A stretch of 23,848 bases of DNA from Trachelipus rathkii (Eukaryota; Arthropoda; Malacostraca; Isopoda; Trachelipodidae): NCBI GenBank assembly GCA_015478945.1, contig JABUQX010087143.1:1-23848 (forward strand), written 5' to 3'. The notes below the pieces were generated by a model. That model saw only the letters and a list, made by a program, of their open reading frames with translations. It ran no database searches and was not told the DNA's origin. Position 1 is the stretch's first letter. The number at the start of each line of letters is the position of its first letter. A program made the position numbers and the translations under genes. Shown in pieces: positions 19,811 to 23,848 of this stretch.

Positions 19811-19910
19811 GGTTAGGTTAGGCTTTTAGGTTAGGTTAGGTTTACGTTTTTAGGGTTAAGTTTTAGGTTTTCGGTTAAAGTTTAGGTTTAGAGTTTAGGG
19901 TTTTTAGTTT
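19811..19910 (+). repeat. Degenerate interstitial TTAGG (telomere-type) tract
   Basis: GGTTAGGTTAGG (19811-19822) and AGGTTAGGTTAGG (19828-19840) are exact runs of TTAGG, the ancestral arthropod telomere unit. They are followed by degenerate units such as TTTAGGGTTAAG, TTTTAGG, TTTAGGTTTAG and GTTTAGGG up to about 19910. It is internal and degenerate, so it is an interstitial telomere-like sequence rather than a chromosome end. Confidence 0.75.
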
Positions 19911-20225
19911 AATTTTTTTGGTTCGTTATAGAAAAACTCTAAAATAATCCAAAAATGTCGAACCATTTTTTTGAAACCCCGCTGTCGAAACCAAATTGGG
20001 GCACTCTTTCTGATTATCCTTCTCCTTTTGTGACCTTCTTTCTGGCCCCGATCTTTCCTTTTCGTTCCATTCTATGAGCAGGCCGTCCCTTCCCCTAATT
20101 AGCAAAATAGCCTCACTTTTAGGAAGGGTAAATAAAAATCTTTGGCATCAAATATACGCTCTGATTGTTTTCTCGATTTTCTTGTCACTGGTTCCCCCAT
20201 TGATGATAAGCTTGTTTTCAAGCCT
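19911..20225. other. Unclassified pyrimidine-rich sequence
   Basis: No recognised gene. Pyrimidine content rises toward the CT tract. Confidence 0.4.
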
Positions 20226-20445
20226 TTGCAAAAAGCTCAGTTTTTCCCTCTCTCTCCGGTCTCTGCTCTCCCCCTGGACCATCCTCTCTCTCTCTCTCTC
20301 TCTCTCTTCCCTCTCTCCACACTCTCTCTTCTCTCTGTCTCTCTCTCTCTCTCTTCTCCTCCTCTCTCTCTACTCCCTCTCTCTCTCTCTCTCGTCTCTC
20401 CCTCCATCCCTCTCTCTCTCGTCCTCTCTCTCCCTCTTGGGAAGG
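20226..20445. repeat. (CT)n-rich microsatellite, interrupted
   Basis: Long runs of CT (20281-20310, 20337-20362 and later) are interrupted by TCC, CAC and TGT. Apparent leucine-serine peptides across it (for example in the frame 20074-20634) are translated CT repeat, not proteins. Confidence 0.95.
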
Positions 20446-20813
20446 ATCACATCAAGTCTCTTTTCTCCTAACAACAAAGCTTTATCCTTAATAAGAGAAT
20501 TGGGGGGGTGTTTCTTTGGAAGGGGCACAATATACACCCTTTCAAAGAAATTTCTTCACGTCCAAACCTCTTTAGGGGGTTTCGTTCGCCCCCCTGGGTT
20601 ATGGAAGTTACGGGGCGCCTCCCAATCACAGTAAGGGTTTGTTGGAGGGTTTTCCGACTTTCACAGCACACGAGAACAAGCTTCTTCCGTCGAAAGGTGG
20701 ATTCTTTAGGACCTTTCATGCTGCCCTAGTCTACCTCTCCTCTGGCTTCACTAGTTCTTCCTCATCTTTTTTCTAAAAATATAACCCGTCGAGATTTGTG
20801 TTGGCGGTGTTAC
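20446..20813. other. Unclassified sequence with G/C homopolymers
   Basis: The interval has runs such as GGGGGGG (20502-20508) and CCCCCC. Both strands have moderate-length frames (20508-20729 plus and 20719-20468 minus), but neither resembles a known protein and they overlap each other. If the minus-strand exon at 20818 is real, this would be its first intron. Confidence 0.35.
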
Positions 20814-20817
20814 TTAC

Positions 20818-20978
20818 TTGCTGTCTCTCTTTAATTCTATATCGCTATTACTGCAAACTACTATGGACCACACTCCTTTCTGAAGCTCCTTCCATTCGTA
20901 TACCTCTTTTCCAAATTCCTGGTGAACAATTTGGGTAGGCTTTTTCCCGGAGTTTTTTGGTCCACCAGAGGAAGACAT
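20818..20978 (-). CDS. Candidate first coding exon of an unknown gene
   Basis: The minus strand opens with ATG at 20978 and runs 53 codons plus two bases to a consensus donor (CAGCAA|GTAAGT; GT at 20817-20816). Without splicing, the frame stops one codon later, giving 54 residues. The peptide begins MSSSGGPKNSGKKP and contains QEFGKEVYEWKELQKGVWSI; it is hydrophilic, of ordinary composition and free of repeats, unlike most frames in this window. No membrane segment or signal peptide is visible. I do not recognise the family. The upstream side is a GT/TA microsatellite, which would make up the 5' UTR or promoter region. It could instead be a fragment of a mobile-element gene. Confidence 0.4.
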
Positions 20979-20982
20979 GATA

Positions 20983-21215
20983 TTATACACACACATAAAT
21001 ACACACACCACACACACACACACACGACATATATATATATATATATATATAGTAATATTTATTTTTCCTTATATATGAGGTATATATAAATATATATTAT
21101 ATATATTAGATATATGTAATAGTATATGATATTATATATACATATATATATATATATATATTATGTAATAATAAGAGAAAGGGATAAGTATAATATATAT
21201 ATATATATATATATG
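20983..21215. repeat. (CA)n and (TA)n microsatellites
   Basis: CA repeats (20987-21025) pass into TA arrays (21027-21050, 21060-21160 interrupted, and 21192-21214). Confidence 0.9.
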
Positions 21216-21713
21216 GTATAAACCAACATTTTTTTTAGGTTTAAACCAACTAAATGAGCCAGTGATTTTATTTTTGGTTTTTGTGTTCTTTTTTCAATTT
21301 TTTTTTCATATGTTAATGTGGTTGAAATTAATTGGGGAAGAAAACACCTTAAGTAACTTCACTTTTTCCACTTCAATTTATATATCATCCAATACAATTT
21401 GATAAATTCGAATAAAAAAAAATAACTAAATGAAATTAAATCAATTTTAGTCCCAGGTTATGTTTGTCTTTGAGTTTAGTTAGGATACAAATTAATATAA
21501 GATATAAATAAATTATCTCGGGATATACGTTCCAAATTATATTGAGGGAAGAATTCCTTCAGTAAAGTTTTTTTCCCCGAACATTATCAAATTAAGAAGT
21601 CTCCAACGGTTTTATCTTTTTTAAATTTTTTTTTTTCTTGTTAATTTGAAATGGCGCTTCGAGATTCGGAACATTGTAAATAATATTTATATTAAAACTT
21701 TAGTTTGGCCATA
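21216..21713. other. AT-rich intergenic sequence
   Basis: Contains many T-runs (for example 21290-21308 and 21623-21637). No gene or repeat family is recognised. Confidence 0.45.
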
Positions 21714-21825
21714 ATATATATATATATATTATTATATCAATACATATATATATATGATAATTATATATATATAATATATATATATAAATATATAAAATAT
21801 ATATATATATTATATAATATATAAC
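21714..21825. repeat. (TA)n arrays
   Basis: TA runs with short interruptions. They abut a more complex block at 21826-21990 whose minus-strand 3' end faces the array. Confidence 0.9.
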
Positions 21826-21990
21826 TATAGTTGTGTTTTGGGTATTCAGTCGGGTGAACCACAGGGTAAGACCAGTCTCTACTGAACATCCAAACACTTA
21901 TCCCAGACGAACAACTACCATAACCCCGCACCTTACCGAACCCATAGATACTTGGCAATAGTTGTGGCTGGCCAAAAATAAATAGAGGTA
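21826..21990 (-). other. Unclassified block adjoining a TA array
   Basis: The block is GC-balanced, with a minus-strand frame containing SIYGFGKVRGYGSCSSGISV and VVHPTEYPKHNY. Its arrangement, complex sequence ending directly in TA repeat, is like the LINE 3' ends elsewhere in the window. The family is not recognised. Confidence 0.25.
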
Positions 21991-23568
21991 GTAAAATTTA
22001 TTACAAACCATATGAGGTGAAGCTGCGCTCACCTTTGATGCACTATTGCAATATATAAAAAAATAAATTAATGTACATACAAATATAAAGAAATGAGAAT
22101 TGAAGGGTTTAGCTTCTGAGTAAATATATAATTCAAAAATATTTATATTATAGAATGCAATATTGAATTTTTTCTCCTTTTAGATACGTTGTGTAAGTCT
22201 TATGAATGGAACAGCTTCTCATTAAGCAAAAAAGACAATCCCGATTTTGTTTTTAGTCTTTCGTTCTCCTGTAGATATTTGAGAAAGCATGTTTTTGATT
22301 CTTTTCAGAGTAGAGAAATATGTTTCTGGAGTTCAAGTTGTTGTGAGTGAGATTGACGGATGACTTTACTAAGTTTGGTAAGTATGGATCTTGTACTAAC
22401 AAACGTGCTCTCTAACTGGTGTGAAAGATATTTCATCAATAGAATGGTATAGGTGTTTGCAGGCTTGCTTCTGTTTATTTGGCAAACTGTCTTTTTTTTT
22501 TCAATTCCTAAGGGAACAATGAATTCTGAACGAGTGTAGTTGGGTCAATTTCCGTAAACTATGAACCTCTATCCTTAAGCAAGAGAAGAATCGGCTTAGA
22601 CTATTGAGACACCTTGAACATACATTTTTTTTTTCAAGATCTAACCTTTATACACGGGCAAAAATCTTTTTCAATTCATCAATTCGTACATATTTCAAGA
22701 TGAATTAAACGTACCAACTAATTTGACCCCTGATTATTAGGATACTTTTTGAGAAAATTTATCTTGACCCCCACCGCGGTTTTTTGATTCGGGAAAGAGG
22801 CCTCAATATTCTTTGAAGGTCCAATTCAAAAGCTCTCTTCAAAAACTTTTGGCAATTGCTTTAAAACTTAACTTCTTCGAACTCGTAACAATTTCTTACT
22901 ACCGTTACTTTCGCACCACCCTTAATTTTCCCTCATTTCGTGTAAAGGGTTTGCAATTTTTTGGTGCTCTGGAGAAAGAACTTTTCCCCTTTTCTTTTCT
23001 ATTAAAAAAATTTGTCCAATATCTTCATGCTCATCTATTTTACGGACCAATAGGTGTTTCCTAATTGTTCTAGTTCTAAATTAAATTTCCCTACATGTTT
23101 TGATTTCAACAGTTAACGTGGGCAGCAACATTGGAAACATTACATTGGAAAATACCGGGAATATTTTTAGATAGATTGAACACTATTTCTAACAACTTTT
23201 TCTCTTCATTGTTTCGTCTCTCAAAAAGTATGACTAATCGTTGACTCCAACCAGAAAACGTGTTTTTTTTTTTTTTTTACCCTTTTTTTAGTGATGGTAC
23301 CCTCAAGTCTTGTTTCTTATTTTATGATATATACCTTTTTTGTCTCTTCCAACACAAGTCAACTGTACTAAATCCTTAGAGATCCTTCAGGGACCTGTAC
23401 AAAAAAAAAAAAAACAAAATGCTTTTTCAAAAAATTAGTTCCTATATGGTAAAAACTCAATAAATTTTTTGACATTTGTTTCTTATTATTCTTATTAATT
23501 AATTTAAAAAATTTAAAATTTAATATCTTTTTAAATTAGCACACTCAACCATAAATTTTTTTTTAAAT
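21991..23568. other. AT-rich intergenic sequence
   Basis: No supported gene. The interval has many A- and T-homopolymers (for example 22492-22501, 23265-23278 and 23401-23414). The 83-codon frame at 22813-23064 is low-complexity (F/L/K/S-rich) and unlike any family I know. Confidence 0.5.
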
Positions 23569-23848
23569 AATAATATATAATATATATATATATACTATTT
23601 ATATATATATTATATATATATTTAATGATATATATATATATATAATATATATATAATATATATATATATTACTAGTATATATTTTATATATTGATATATA
23701 TATATATATATATATAATATTATCATATATATATATATATATATAATATATATATAATATATATATATATATATTATATGTATATATATATTATATATAT
23801 ATAATAGTAAAATCTATATATTTTATTATATTATATATATATATATAA
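23569..23848. repeat. (TA)n arrays to the window end
   Basis: Alternating TA runs with short AT interruptions reach the last base, so the array probably continues beyond the window. Confidence 0.95.

Noticed and set aside
20074..20634. 186-codon open frame on the plus strand
   Set aside because: Its centre is a leucine-serine repeat produced by translating (CT)n; the flanks match no protein. The overlapping 109-codon frame has the same cause.
22813..23064. 83-codon plus-strand frame
   Set aside because: Phe/Leu/Lys/Ser-rich composition expected from AT-rich DNA; no motif, no splice sites of note, no recognisable homologue.

Overview
The window looks like nuclear DNA from an arthropod, most likely a decapod crustacean. 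Four things point that way: an animal beta-1,3-galactosyltransferase 6 gene, long (TA)n, (CT)n, (CA)n and (AAT)n microsatellites, several decayed non-LTR retrotransposons of kinds common in crustacean genomes, and a degenerate TTAGG (arthropod telomere-type) tract. No bacterial-style gene organisation, rRNA or CRISPR array was seen, and no tRNA gene by eye. Species-level assignment is not possible from the sequence alone.

Layout. 1-512 is AT-rich with a TA array. 514-2679 is a candidate hAT-like element bounded by 15-bp perfect terminal inverted repeats, rich in GGAGTCG subterminal repeats, with an antisense RTE-like LINE fragment (copy A) nested inside. 2680-4015 is low-complexity DNA. 4016-4372 is a CR1/Rex-like LINE C-terminus that runs into a 4363-4785 inverted repeat. 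5183-5602 is TA arrays and 5602-6727 is a second antisense RTE-like fragment (copy B). 6728-7710 is AT-rich with one good exon-like segment. From 7888 to 12373 lies an antisense Jockey/I-type LINE, split by about 1.4 kb of unclassified DNA and also hit by a short poly(A)-type insertion. From 12383 to 15640 lies a nearly full-length but broken sense-strand RTE-like LINE (copy C), head to head with the previous element.

The one clear host gene is the B3GALT6-like coding exon at 15841-16731, with a splice-acceptor-like site just before its ATG. Its C-terminal end runs into a TA repeat. A second, frameshifted copy of the expected C-terminus lies about 97 bp downstream, so the 3' end is duplicated, mutated or mis-assembled. 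Two exon-like segments on the same strand (4960-5023 and 7552-7666) could be upstream untranslated exons of this gene; this is inference.

Downstream, 16893-19200 is AT-rich with a diverged repeat of roughly 190-200 bp spacing. 19250-19345 is a short minisatellite, 19811-19910 the TTAGG-like tract and 20226-20445 a CT tract. A candidate minus-strand first exon of an unknown gene lies at 20818-20978. The rest is AT-rich DNA with TA arrays to the end. The dominant biology is repeated retrotransposition: all three RTE-like copies end directly in TA arrays, so much of the TA microsatellite content may derive from LINE 3' tails.
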